Shown: positions 6,675 to 14,744, numbered from the stretch's first letter. The stretch is DNA of 44,856 bases from Actinomycetota bacterium (GCA_003168215.1 PMSW01000073.1:1-44856); one strand, 5' to 3'. Notes: generated by a model not told the origin, from the sequence alone. Translations and numbers: made by a program.

Positions 6675-8558
6675 ATGGGTAATCGGATGTTGATGCGGCA
6701 TCGGTCTGCCTGGGTGCTCGTGATGACGCCCGTCATGGCCCTTGCCGGTATCACCATGGCTGCCTCAAGTCAGGCAGCCGTCATGCGGCCCGCAAGCCAG
6801 GCCACGGTGGTGGCCAGCCACGCCCAGTCGGAAGTGACGCCGAATCCGGTCAATCAGCTCGACTGCAACGGGTACAGCACGAAATACAAGGCGCTCAACC
6901 CTGGTCAGAAGATGCGCTGCACCGACCCGCTCAGCACGCGCACGGTGACGTACGACGGCGAGAAGTACATCCGCGGCTACCGGTTCACCGACAACGGCCA
7001 TTACATCGGGCACGATGAGCCGAGCGTGAAGTTCATCTCGCACGCGGCCGGGTCCGGCAACACGATGACCTACCTCATGAAACTGCCTGTCGACCCGAAG
7101 AAGCAGCCCACCGCCGACGGCAGCGTCACGGACTACAACGAGCTGAGCATCGCCCCGTGGTTCGGCCTGCCGATGTGCGACCCGCATTCCTACCCGGAGA
7201 ATCCGTGCAAGCCGGACAGCGACAGCAACTCCGGGGAGATCGGCAACCCGAAGGATGCGGGCTCCGCGTTCATGGAACTCCAGCTGTACCCGCCGGGGGA
7301 CGCCCCGTTCGTCGACGACGTCAGCTGTACAAGCCACCAATGGTGCGGGGCGCTGACCATCGACAGCCTCGAGTCCAAGTTCAACTTCGTGGGCCTCAAC
7401 CCGGCCTGCGAGGAGCCAACCAACTTCGCGTTCCTGCAGAAGAACGGCGTTCCCACCGGCCCGCCAGCTCCGCAGCTGGCCGATGTGGCGACCGAGACCC
7501 CGAACGCCCACACGCTGCTGATGAATCCCGGTGATGTGCTGAAGATAGCGATCAGCGACCCCGCGGCCGGGTTCACGACCAGGATCACTGACCTGACCAC
7601 CGGCCAGAGCGGCTACATGGTGGCAAGTGCGGGCAACGGCTTCGCGGACACCAATTACAAGACCTGCGCCGGGATCCCGCACACCTTCCACGCCGAGTAC
7701 AGCACAGCACGCCAGCGGAACCAGGTGCCCTGGGCCGCGCTTGAGGGCGGCGTGATCATGCAGCAGGAAATCGGCCACTCCGAGGCCTGCAACTCGGTGA
7801 CCAACGCCCTCGGGATCAGCGAGACCGGGTTCAGCGACCCGGACGTGTACCAGACCTGCATGGGTGGCTCTGAGGGCAAGAAGGCCGTCGGCGAGGGTCC
7901 GTGCGATGCCAGCACCGGCATCTGCCAGCACTCGACCACGGAAGGCTTGAAGGGCCCGGTCGCCTGCCCGAGCGACAGCCTCGCAAGTGGCGACCTGTGC
8001 GAGTTCGCCGACGCGGAATGCTTCCCGAAGGGAAACCGAGTCGTCATGTTCGACGGCGTCGCGACAAAGGAACACGCGGCGGTAGCCCAGTGCCTGGACA
8101 ACTTCTTCCAGAACGGCGACCTGGACTGGGATGGAACCAGTTACCAGACGTACACCTGGCCGAACGGGAGCAAGGATCACCCGACCGCGGCCAGCTACCT
8201 GGGACCGTTCGACGCGGCGGGAAATCCGTATCCGGAGATTCAGTACGAGACGGACGCACCAGGCTCGGAGTCGCTCTGCGACGTCACCACCGGCAAGGAC
8301 TGCGTGGTGAAGCCGCTGGGCTCGAAGTTCTATCCGTTCTGGAGCCTGAACAACAGCCAGCACCTGGCCGGGGCGCACGCTCCGTCCGGCGCCTGCGTCT
8401 GGAACTTCGGCAACGTCCTGCCCGGCGTGACCACGCGGACATTCGGAAAGGACGCCGAGTACGGCAAGTCGGATATCGCGCGGTACGGCGGCACGGACGC
8501 CAGCAAGGTGTTCCCCAACCCGGCAGTCAACGGGAACTGTCCCTCGTTCAGCATCTAG
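6675..8558 (+). CDS. Large cysteine-rich secreted protein of unknown function
   Basis: A 627-residue protein with a clear Sec signal: basic MGNRMLMRHR, a hydrophobic stretch to about residue 30, and an ASSQAA-type cleavage site. The mature part has many cysteines, often in CxxxxxxC-like spacing (for example MCDPHSYPENPC, SCTSHQWCG, CDASTGICQH), expected to form disulfides outside the cell. It has no transmembrane anchor, sortase motif or catalytic signature I recognise. AGAGGTGA about 7 nt before the ATG fixes the start. A TTGACC-N17-TAGTTT promoter lies upstream and a strong terminator downstream, so it is a monocistronic unit. A diverged copy of its C-terminus lies after the terminator, showing the family was once duplicated here. 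It could be an extracellular binding protein or enzyme; nothing in the sequence decides this. Confidence 0.75.
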   Translation: MGNRMLMRHRSAWVLVMTPVMALAGITMAASSQAAVMRPASQATVVASHAQSEVTPNPVNQLDCNGYSTKYKALNPGQKMRCTDPLSTRTVTYDGEKYIRGYRFTDNGHYIGHDEPSVKFISHAAGSGNTMTYLMKLPVDPKKQPTADGSVTDYNELSIAPWFGLPMCDPHSYPENPCKPDSDSNSGEIGNPKDAGSAFMELQLYPPGDAPFVDDVSCTSHQWCGALTIDSLESKFNFVGLNPACEEPTNFAFLQKNGVPTGPPAPQLADVATETPNAHTLLMNPGDVLKIAISDPAAGFTTRITDLTTGQSGYMVASAGNGFADTNYKTCAGIPHTFHAEYSTARQRNQVPWAALEGGVIMQQEIGHSEACNSVTNALGISETGFSDPDVYQTCMGGSEGKKAVGEGPCDASTGICQHSTTEGLKGPVACPSDSLASGDLCEFADAECFPKGNRVVMFDGVATKEHAAVAQCLDNFFQNGDLDWDGTSYQTYTWPNGSKDHPTAASYLGPFDAAGNPYPEIQYETDAPGSESLCDVTTGKDCVVKPLGSKFYPFWSLNNSQHLAGAHAPSGACVWNFGNVLPGVTTRTFGKDAEYGKSDIARYGGTDASKVFPNPAVNGNCPSFSI

Positions 8559-8567
8559 CAACCGCTA

Positions 8568-8594
8568 GGGTGCCCGGCCCCAGGCCGGGCACCC
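8568..8594 (+). terminator. Hairpin after the secreted protein gene
   Basis: GGGTGCCCGGCC (8568-8579) and its exact complement (8583-8594) form a 12-bp stem with a 3-nt loop, 10 bases after the stop codon. It has no T-tract; it probably works with the stronger hairpin just downstream. Confidence 0.6.
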
Positions 8595-8603
8595 GATGAA
8601 CTA

Positions 8604-8650
8604 ACCGGGCCTGCCCGCACGCATGACGTGCGGGCAGGCCCGGTGTTTTT
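8604..8650 (+). terminator. Intrinsic terminator
   Basis: A perfect 17-bp GC-rich stem (8604-8620 with 8628-8644, 7-nt loop) is followed by GTTTTT. This is a textbook rho-independent terminator for the secreted protein gene. It separates that gene from the paralogue remnant. Confidence 0.85.
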
Positions 8651-8655
8651 GGCCT

Positions 8656-8763
8656 GACGCTGAGTACGGCAAGCCCGATGTCGCGCGGTTCGGCGGCACG
8701 AACATCAGCGCCGTCAGGGCTACCCCCGCGTTCCGCGGAAACTGCACCAGGTTCAGCATCTAG
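8656..8763 (+). pseudogene. C-terminal remnant of a second copy of the secreted protein
   Basis: Translated in frame to the TAG at 8761-8763, this stretch reads DAEYGKPDVARFGGT and ends GNCTRFSI. The last 35 residues of the intact upstream protein begin DAEYGKSDIARYGGT and end GNCPSFSI. By eye 22 of 35 positions are identical with no gaps, and the stop plus the next five bases (TAGCAACCG) are also shared. There is no start codon or signal sequence. It is the tail of a tandem paralogue whose body was deleted. Confidence 0.85.
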
Positions 8764-8804
8764 CAACCGGGCGGCTGCGGGACCCGTGCCCGGCACCCGC
8801 CCGG

Positions 8805-9833
8805 TCAGCGGCTGAAGTCGACGGCGGTCGTGTTCGCCCCGCTGATGACGACGGCGACGGCCTCGTCCGGCCCGGGAACGTACTGGCCGGACAGCAGCGC
8901 CGCGAGCGCCGCGCAGCCGCCCGGCTCGGCTACCACCCGGAGCCGGTCCCAGAGCAGCTGCTGTGCCGTCAGGATCGCCTCATCGCTGACCAGCACGACG
9001 CTGCCGGAATACCGCGCGATGACCGCGAAGGTCAGCTCGCCGACCCGGCGCGGAGCAAGCGAGTCAACCGCGACGCTGCCGACGGGGGCGTCAGCGGGCT
9101 GTCCTGCCTTCAGCGCGCAGGTGAGGGTCGGGGCGTCCGCAGGCTCGGCGCCGACGACGCGGGCCTGCCCGGCGTAGGCAGCGGAGATGCCCGCCAGCAG
9201 CCCGCCGCCGCCCACCCCGGCCAGCACGGTAGTGACGGAACTTGCCTGCTGGCCGAGCTCGATCGCCACCGTGCCGGCCCCGAGCATGGTCTCGACCTGG
9301 TCATAGGCATGCACGGACATCGCCCCGGACGTCGCGATCCAGTCCTGGCTGAGCGCGAGGGCCTCGGAATACGAGGCGCCCGCCACGACGAGGTCGGCGC
9401 CATACGAGCGGATCCGGCTGACCTTCGCGGCCGAGGAGACCTCCGGAACGAAGATCCGGGCAGGCACACCGAGGATCCCGGCCGCGTAGGCGACCGCCGC
9501 GCCGTGATTGCCCCCGGACGCGGCTACCACGCCGGCCGCCGGGATCTCGCGGCGCAGCAAGTTAGTGAAAGCGCCACGGGCCTTGAACGAGCCCGAGTGC
9601 TGCAGCTGCTCCAGCTTAAGTACGAGTTCCCCCGTGGCCAGTCCGAAGTCGGCCCGATCGAGGCTGATCACCGGCGTGCGGCGGATGTACGGCCGGATCT
9701 GGGCTGCTACCGCCGCGATGGCAGCGCTCGTGACGCCAGCACTGGCGGCTGCGGCACTCGTCGCTGCGGCGCTCGCGGCTGCGGCGCTCGTGACGGCTCC
9801 GGCCCGGATGGCCGGCCGCTCAGCGGGCGCCAA
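8805..9833 (-). CDS. PLP-dependent threonine/serine dehydratase family enzyme
   Basis: A 342-residue fold-type II PLP enzyme. The PLP lysine is Lys84 in SGSFKARGA, followed by the ASGGNHGAAVAYAA phosphate/substrate loop and the GVGGGGLLAG glycine loop that cradles the PLP phosphate. Likely chemistry is deamination of threonine or serine, or serine racemase/hydroxyaspartate dehydratase-type activity; the substrate is undecided. No C-terminal ACT domain is present, pointing to a catabolic-type form. The first 43 residues are an Ala/Ser/Thr-rich tract encoded by a 15-bp tandem repeat. The only start after the in-frame stop is TTG at 9833, overlapping the tetR stop by 14 nt, so translation is probably coupled. 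It is the last gene of the exporter-tetR operon. Confidence 0.85.
   Translation of the reverse strand: MAPAERPAIRAGAVTSAAAASAAATSAAAASAGVTSAAIAAVAAQIRPYIRRTPVISLDRADFGLATGELVLKLEQLQHSGSFKARGAFTNLLRREIPAAGVVAASGGNHGAAVAYAAGILGVPARIFVPEVSSAAKVSRIRSYGADLVVAGASYSEALALSQDWIATSGAMSVHAYDQVETMLGAGTVAIELGQQASSVTTVLAGVGGGGLLAGISAAYAGQARVVGAEPADAPTLTCALKAGQPADAPVGSVAVDSLAPRRVGELTFAVIARYSGSVVLVSDEAILTAQQLLWDRLRVVAEPGGCAALAALLSGQYVPGPDEAVAVVISGANTTAVDFSR
9748..9792. repeat. 15-bp tandem repeat encoding the Ala-rich N-terminus
   Basis: Three near-identical 15-bp units (GCTGCGGCRCTCGYS-like, at 9748, 9763 and 9778) run in frame through the 5' end of the dehydratase gene, with partial units on both sides. 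Copy-number change would lengthen or shorten the Ala-rich N-terminal extension without shifting the frame. Confidence 0.7.
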
Positions 9834-10425
9834 TGCCGCTCAGCATCTCGTCGACAACGCGCCTGGCATAACCGGGTTCGACCGGCGCGTCGCCGTACCT
9901 GCTGCGGGCGAGCACGGAGCCGATCATCATGAACAGCGCCGCGTCGACGTCAATGTCCTCGCGCAGCTCGCCGGTCACGGCGCCGCGGCGCAGCACTGCC
10001 CTGATCACCTCGCGCCGCGGCTCGATCACGGTCTCGGTATATCGCGTCATCAGCCTGGGGTACGCCGCCCCCTCCCCCAGCAGCAGCGCGAATTCCCGCA
10101 TATGGCACGGATCGGCGAACTGCTCGCACATGGCCTCCAGCAATGCCAGCAGATCGTCGCGGACCGACAGGCCGCGCGGCTCAGGCAGCGGTGCCTTCAG
10201 GCACGCGACCGCGTCCAGGAGCAGGTCTTCCTTGCCCGGCCAGCGCCGGTAGATCGTGGCCTTGCCGACGCCCGCCCGCGCGGCCACCTTCTCGATGCAC
10301 AGGCCGGCCGCGCCGGACTCGGCCAGCAGGGCAAGCGTAGCCTCGATGATCGCGCGCTCCGCCCGCTCACTGCGCGGGCGCCCCGGCCGCCGCTGCCCGG
10401 TGGCAGCCGTACTAGCAGTGCCCAT
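9820..10425 (-). CDS. TetR family transcriptional regulator
   Basis: A 201-residue regulator. The N-terminal helix-turn-helix is complete: RAERAIIEATLALLAESG, then GLCIEKVAARAGVGKATIYRRW at about residues 41-62. The remaining 130 residues are the helical ligand-binding and dimerisation domain. A GAGAGGTGA ribosome site lies about 6 nt before the ATG and contains the TGA stop of the exporter gene, so the two are tightly coupled. By context it represses the MFS exporter operon, including itself, through the palindrome at 12100-12125. The inducer is probably an exported small molecule; its identity is not visible. Confidence 0.9.
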   Translation of the reverse strand: MGTASTAATGQRRPGRPRSERAERAIIEATLALLAESGAAGLCIEKVAARAGVGKATIYRRWPGKEDLLLDAVACLKAPLPEPRGLSVRDDLLALLEAMCEQFADPCHMREFALLLGEGAAYPRLMTRYTETVIEPRREVIRAVLRRGAVTGELREDIDVDAALFMMIGSVLARSRYGDAPVEPGYARRVVDEMLSGIGAR

Positions 10426-10431
10426 GCCGCG

Positions 10432-12009
10432 TCACCTCTCCGCCCCGGCGGTCTCGGCCGGCTGGATTGCCTGCGGCTCCGGCCTGGCTTCGGGTGCTCC
10501 CGGCTGCCGCCCCGGCATCCAGATCGCCAGCACCACCGCGCCGAGCAGCGCGATGACGAACGAGATGACCGTGGTCAGGTGCATGGCGTGCACGAACGAC
10601 TGGTCGGCCGCGGTCAGCAGGCTCCGGCCGGCCGGGCCGAGTTGCTGCGCGGCCGCCTGCGTCGCGGCAATCGACGCGAACGCCGAGTTCCTGGCGGCGG
10701 GCGGCAGCGCGCCGAGGTGCGGAGCCAGCTGGGCGCGGTATGCCTGGGCCAGCACCGAGCCGAGCACGGCAACGCCGAGCGCCACCGCGACCTGCCGGGA
10801 GATGTTCGTGATCGCGGACCCGGCGCCGCCGCGGTCCCTGGGGACGACCGACATGACCAGCTCGGTGGCCGGCGGCATCACGGTGCCCATCCCGGCACCC
10901 TGGATGAAGAAGGTCACCTCGAGCACCCAGATCGGGGTGCCCGTGCCCAGCAGGTGATATCCGACCATGGCCACCGCCACGAGCAGCAGCCCGGTCGCGC
11001 AGACGATCTTCGCGCCGAACCGCCGGACCATGGTCGCGCTGCGCGATGCGCAGAACAGCTGGCCCGCGGCCAGCGGAATCGTCAGCAGGCCGGCGTGCAG
11101 CGGACTGTAGCCGCGCACGTTCTGCAGGTAGAAGCTGATGAAGAAGAATGCCCCCGCCAGCGCGAAGAAGACCAGGGCGATCGCGCCCGCGGCCGACGAC
11201 AGGCGCGGGTCGCGGAACAGCCGTACGTCCAGCGACGGGTGCTCGATCCTGGCCTCATACCACCCGAACGCAGCCAGCACCGCGAGCCCGGCGAAGACCG
11301 GCCCGAGCACGCCGAGGCCCAGCCACGAGCCGCTGTCCCCGCCCTGGATGATGCCGAACACGACAAGCACCAGGCCGGCGATGGACAGCAGCACTCCCAG
11401 GTAGTCGATCTTGCCGGGCACCTTGCTCCTGGATTCCGGCACGAGGAACAGGATCGCGACCACGCCCACGGCGGTCAGCGGCACGTTGATCAGGAAGACC
11501 GAGCCCCACCAGAAGTGGTCGAGCAGCAGGCCGCCGGCGATCGGGCCGGCCGCGATGGCCAGGCCGACCGCGCCGGCCCAGATGCCGATGGCACGGGGCC
11601 GTTCCTTCGGATCGAAGACGGTCGTGATGATGGACAGCGTCTGCGGCATGACCGCGGCACCGCCCAGGCCCATCAGTGCCCTGGCCAGGATGAGCTGCGT
11701 GGGCGTCTGTGCATAGGACGACAGCAGGGATGCGAGGCCGAACATCGTCATGCCGATCATCAGCATGCGCTTGCGGCCGATCCGGTCGCCGATCACGCCG
11801 AACGTGAACAGCAGCCCGGCGAACACCAGCGTGTAGGAGTTGATCGCCCATTCCAGCTGGCTCTGGCTTGCGCCCAGCCCGCCCTTGGGCTCGGAGATCG
11901 TCTTGAGCGCGATGTTCAGGACCGTGTTGTCCAGGACGATCGCTACCAGGCTGATGACCAGGACGCTGAGGATGATCCATCGGCGTCGCTGAATTGTCTG
12001 CGAATCCAT
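10432..12009 (-). CDS. MFS drug exporter, DHA2 (14-TM) family
   Basis: A 525-residue multi-spanning protein of the EmrB/QacA drug:H+ antiporter-2 type. Signatures visible are LDNTVLNIALKTI in helix 1, the FGVIGDRIGRKRMLMIG loop between helices 2 and 3, and the motif C-like GAVGLAIAAGPIAGGLLLD in helix 5. Length and hydrophobic pattern fit 14 membrane segments. The frame opens 41 codons earlier, but the ATG at 12009 has AAAGGA 5 nt upstream and begins with the expected short basic segment (MDSQTIQRRRW) before helix 1. It heads the operon with tetR and the dehydratase. Likely role: export of an unknown toxic or secondary metabolite. Confidence 0.9.
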   Translation of the reverse strand: MDSQTIQRRRWIILSVLVISLVAIVLDNTVLNIALKTISEPKGGLGASQSQLEWAINSYTLVFAGLLFTFGVIGDRIGRKRMLMIGMTMFGLASLLSSYAQTPTQLILARALMGLGGAAVMPQTLSIITTVFDPKERPRAIGIWAGAVGLAIAAGPIAGGLLLDHFWWGSVFLINVPLTAVGVVAILFLVPESRSKVPGKIDYLGVLLSIAGLVLVVFGIIQGGDSGSWLGLGVLGPVFAGLAVLAAFGWYEARIEHPSLDVRLFRDPRLSSAAGAIALVFFALAGAFFFISFYLQNVRGYSPLHAGLLTIPLAAGQLFCASRSATMVRRFGAKIVCATGLLLVAVAMVGYHLLGTGTPIWVLEVTFFIQGAGMGTVMPPATELVMSVVPRDRGGAGSAITNISRQVAVALGVAVLGSVLAQAYRAQLAPHLGALPPAARNSAFASIAATQAAAQQLGPAGRSLLTAADQSFVHAMHLTTVISFVIALLGAVVLAIWMPGRQPGAPEARPEPQAIQPAETAGAER

Positions 12010-12099
12010 GCCGTCCTTTAGCTCGCCGGGAGACCGTGCCCGGCTGGTCGGGTGCTGCCAGATGGCTGCCGCGGCTCGGCCGGCGGCAGCGCTACTATC

Positions 12100-12125
12100 G
12101 ATACGATACGTTACCGTATCGGATC
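12100..12125. promoter_or_regulatory. TetR operator palindrome
   Basis: GATACG-TTAC-CGTATC (12105-12120) is a perfect 6-bp inverted repeat. With outer bases included, GATACGATACG pairs with CGTATCGGATC at all but one position across 12100-12125. It lies about 90 bp before the exporter start, in the exporter/panB intergenic region, and resembles known TetR/QacR-type operators in which GATACG repeats occur. It probably overlaps the exporter promoter and binds the adjacent TetR protein. Confidence 0.75.
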
Positions 12126-12234
12126 TCGGCAAACACGCAGCGGGATCGCGCGGTCTGTTCCGCGGGAGCGTTGCATGTCATGATCGATGAGTCCGGGTAC
12201 GCCGCAGGGGCGCCTCGAGACGTGGAGGATCCAG

Positions 12235-13116
12235 ATGACATCGCATCAGGGTGACCGGGGCACGGCCGCGACCAGCCAGCGGACCGCAGCGCAGGCCGAA
12301 CCGCTGTACGGAGGCAGTCCCGGACGGCGCCGCACCGTCCGCGACATCGCCGCCGCCAAGGCCCGCGGCGAGAAATGGCCCATGCTCACCGCTTACGACG
12401 CGCTCACCGCGCGGGTCTTCGACGACGCCGGGATCCCGGTGCTGCTCGTCGGCGACTCCGCGGCGATGGTCATCTTCGGCCATGACAGCACCATCCCGGT
12501 CACGGTCGACGAATTGCTTCCTCTCACCGCCGCCGTCGTCAGGGGCAGCAGCCGGGCGATGGTCGTCGCCGACTTGCCGTTCGGCTCCTACCAGGCATCA
12601 CCGCAGGCGGCGCTGACCGCGGCCACCCGGTTCCTGAAGGAGGCCGGCGCGCACGCGGTCAAGCTGGAGGGCGGCCACCGCGTGCTCCGGCAGGTCGAGG
12701 AGCTCGTCGCGGCGGGCATCCCGGTGATGGGGCACCTCGGGCTGACGCCCCAGTCGGTCAACGCGTTCGGCGGGTACCGGGTCCAGGGGCGCGGCGAGGA
12801 TGGCGAGCAGCTGCTGCGCGACGCCAAGGCACTGCAGGCAGCCGGCGCGTTCTCGGTCGTCCTGGAGTGCGTGCCCGCGCGGCTGGCCGCCGCCGTTACG
12901 GCCAGCGTCTCGATCCCGACGATCGGGATCGGCGCCGGCCCGGACTGCGACGCCCAGGTGCTCGTCTGGCAGGACATGGCGGGACTCACGCCGCGGACCG
13001 CGAGCTTCGTGAAGAAGTACGCAGACGTCGCGGGGACTCTCCGGCAGGCCGCGCAGTCTTTTGCCAGCGAGGTCGTGGCTGGCGAGTTCCCGACGCAGGA
13101 GTATTCCTACCGCTGA
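12235..13116 (+). CDS. panB: 3-methyl-2-oxobutanoate hydroxymethyltransferase
   Basis: A 293-residue ketopantoate hydroxymethyltransferase, which adds a hydroxymethyl group from methylene-tetrahydrofolate to alpha-ketoisovalerate, the first committed step to pantothenate and CoA. Diagnostic stretches are [35 protein letters not shown] with the metal-binding aspartate, [36 protein letters not shown] and [20 protein letters not shown]. The frame opens 16 codons earlier, but GGAGG 7 nt before the ATG at 12235 decides the start. The leader to residue 35 is variable. No panC or panD lies nearby in this window. It is convergent with the F420:NADPH oxidoreductase gene. Confidence 0.95.
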   Translation: MTSHQGDRGTAATSQRTAAQAEPLYGGSPGRRRTVRDIAAAKARGEKWPMLTAYDALTARVFDDAGIPVLLVGDSAAMVIFGHDSTIPVTVDELLPLTAAVVRGSSRAMVVADLPFGSYQASPQAALTAATRFLKEAGAHAVKLEGGHRVLRQVEELVAAGIPVMGHLGLTPQSVNAFGGYRVQGRGEDGEQLLRDAKALQAAGAFSVVLECVPARLAAAVTASVSIPTIGIGAGPDCDAQVLVWQDMAGLTPRTASFVKKYADVAGTLRQAAQSFASEVVAGEFPTQEYSYR

Positions 13117-13162
13117 CGGCTGGCGCCCGCTGGCCGGCCTCCGGCCGGGCTGGCCAGGCAGG

Positions 13163-13194
13163 GCCTGGCGACCACCCCGGGCGGGCCGCCAGGC
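13163..13194. terminator. GC-rich inverted repeat after panB
   Basis: GCCTGGCG (13163-13170) and CGCCAGGC (13187-13194) form an 8-bp stem with a 16-nt GC-rich loop between the convergent panB and npdG genes. Further GGCC-type symmetry lies just upstream. There is no T-tract, so a terminator role is only a guess from position. Confidence 0.35.
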
Positions 13195-13251
13195 GCCGGC
13201 TACGCAGGGGCAGCCCGCACTGGTGCTCGTTATAGCGATATGTCGGTAAAG

Positions 13252-13941
13252 CTATATGTCGGTAATCCGCAGCCCGGCATGCGCCTTGTACCGGCGGTTG
13301 ACCGAGACCAGGTTCGCGGTCAGCGCCTCTACCTGCCCGCAGTTGCGCAGCCGGCCGGCGTAGACGCCGCGCACTCCCGGTATCAGGCTGGCCAGCGCCT
13401 GGACCAGGTCGGTGGCCTTCCGGTCGTCGCCGAGCACCAGCACGTCCAGGTCAAGCTCGGCGACCTCGGGGTCGAGCAGCAGCACGGCCGAGACATGGTG
13501 GAACGCGCCGACCACGCGGGTGCCCGGCAGCACTTCGGCTGCCTGCTGCGCCGCGCTGCCCTCCGGCACCGGCAGCGGATAGGCGCCGCGGGCGTCGAAG
13601 CCGAGCGGGTTGACGCAGTCGATCAGGATCTTGCCGTCGAGTGCCCCGGCGAGCGAGGCCAGCAGCTCCCGGTGGCCTTCCCAGGGCATCGCCGCGATCA
13701 CCACGTCGGCAGCCCTGGCCGCATCCTCGTTGGCGGCGCCGGTGAGCTGCGGCGGGCTGCCGATGCTGGCCGCGGCTGCTGCCGCGCGGCCCGCGTCCCG
13801 CGACCCGATGATCACCCGGCTGCCCGCCATGGCCAGCCTCCTGGCCAGGCCGCGGCCCTGGTCACCGGTGCCGCCGAGGACCCCGATCACCAGCCGGGTG
13901 ACATCATCGGCGGATTCGGGCGATATCTGCGCAGCGGCCAT
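13252..13941 (-). CDS. npdG: F420:NADPH oxidoreductase (NADPH-dependent F420 reductase)
   Basis: A 229-residue Rossmann protein of the Fno/NpdG family, which transfers hydride between NADPH and the deazaflavin coenzyme F420. The dinucleotide loop is VIGVLGGTGDQGRGLARRLA, followed by VIIGSRDAGRA (arginine at the NADP 2'-phosphate position), then VVIAAMPWEGH, LIDCVNPLG and VVGAFHHVSAVLL. The C-terminal CGQVEALTANLVSVNRRYK is also typical. No Shine-Dalgarno precedes the ATG, but CAAGAT lies exactly 6 nt upstream, suggesting a leaderless mRNA. It supplies reduced F420, which the luciferase-like oxidoreductases elsewhere in the window could consume. The stop codon lies inside a short direct duplication (ATATGTCGGTAA at 13238 and 13254). 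Confidence 0.92.
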   Translation of the reverse strand: MAAAQISPESADDVTRLVIGVLGGTGDQGRGLARRLAMAGSRVIIGSRDAGRAAAAAASIGSPPQLTGAANEDAARAADVVIAAMPWEGHRELLASLAGALDGKILIDCVNPLGFDARGAYPLPVPEGSAAQQAAEVLPGTRVVGAFHHVSAVLLLDPEVAELDLDVLVLGDDRKATDLVQALASLIPGVRGVYAGRLRNCGQVEALTANLVSVNRRYKAHAGLRITDI

Positions 13942-14009
13942 CCCCCGATCTTGCCAGAGACTGCAGTGACCAGACGATCCCGCTGCGTGCCCGGACTCGG
14001 TCAGGCACC

Positions 14010-14612
14010 ATGGTCGTCATGAACGCGGACCAGGTCGCCGCGCTGCGCGCGCTGCTGGGTCCCAGCGGCTGGATGGAGCAGACGCAGGAATTCTCCCGCG
14101 CGCTCCGGGTCTCCGCGCGCACCCCGGGCGGGCTGCTGCTCGTCGGCACGCCGGATGACGAGCCGTGGCACCTGACCGCGCACCTGGACGACGAGAGCCG
14201 GCTGGCCGGGATCCCCGGGCTCGCGCCCACGCTGGTGCGCTGGTCACCACCGGCGGATGCGCCCGCGCACCTGCGGGTCGGGATGGCCAGGCTGGAGGCG
14301 GCCAGGCGGGGCGAGACGCTGCTGGTAGTCAGCGCGGAGGCGGCCCCGGCGTCGCTGCTTGAGCGGGTCGACGACGCCCGCCGGACCGGCGCGACCATCC
14401 TCGCGCTTGACCAGGGCGATCCGGAGCTTGACGGCCTGGCGCACGAGTCGCTGATCGTGCCGGCCGGGTCAGCCCTCGTTTCCTTCGACGCCGCCCAGCA
14501 CCTGGTCAGCGCCGCCGCAGGCGGCCAGCACGACCGGCCGCGCGACCGCAGCCTGCGCCGGCGGCTCGCGCGTCTTCTCGACGCGCTCAGCGGAACGCCG
14601 CCCCCCGGCTAG
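14010..14612 (+). CDS. Conserved hypothetical protein, weakly SIS-like
   Basis: A 200-residue soluble protein I do not recognise by name. The middle alternates hydrophobic strands and helices (TPGGLLLVGTPDDEPWHL, GETLLVVSAEAAPASLLERV, ATILALDQGDPELDGLAHES) in a way that recalls sugar-isomerase (SIS) domains, but no catalytic residues can be assigned. The C-terminus RRRLARLLDAL is a basic amphipathic helix. The start may be the ATG at 14010 or the one at 14019; neither has a good ribosome site. It is the last plus-strand gene before a 52-bp palindrome and the convergent YbjQ genes. It is probably real because of its coding-like composition and its divergent spacing from npdG (68 nt). Confidence 0.6.
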   Translation: MVVMNADQVAALRALLGPSGWMEQTQEFSRALRVSARTPGGLLLVGTPDDEPWHLTAHLDDESRLAGIPGLAPTLVRWSPPADAPAHLRVGMARLEAARRGETLLVVSAEAAPASLLERVDDARRTGATILALDQGDPELDGLAHESLIVPAGSALVSFDAAQHLVSAAAGGQHDRPRDRSLRRRLARLLDALSGTPPPG

Positions 14613-14625
14613 CCCCGGCAAAGGC

Positions 14626-14677
14626 GGTGAATCCCCGGATCGCTCACCTTCGAAGGTGAGCGATCCGGGGATTCACC
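14626..14677. repeat. 52-bp perfect palindrome between convergent genes
   Basis: Two 26-bp arms are perfectly complementary with no spacer: GGTGAATCCCCGGATCGC begins the left arm and the centre is TTCGAA at 14649-14654. It starts 14 bases after the hypothetical gene's stop and lies before the convergent double-YbjQ gene. There is no T-run. It may act as a bidirectional terminator in RNA, a cruciform or REP-type element in DNA, or a large operator. Confidence 0.85.
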
Positions 14678-14744
14678 ACGTGAACCGAGCACGCGAAGCC
14701 GGCGCTGGCCGGGAGCCGTTCAGGGGGCCAAGGGCTGAAACCGA

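Noticed and set aside
9508-12021. An 837-codon plus-strand open frame
   Set aside because: It runs antisense through the dehydratase, tetR and MFS genes, is rich in Arg/His/Gln/Gly without any domain, and is a GC-driven shadow of well-supported genes.
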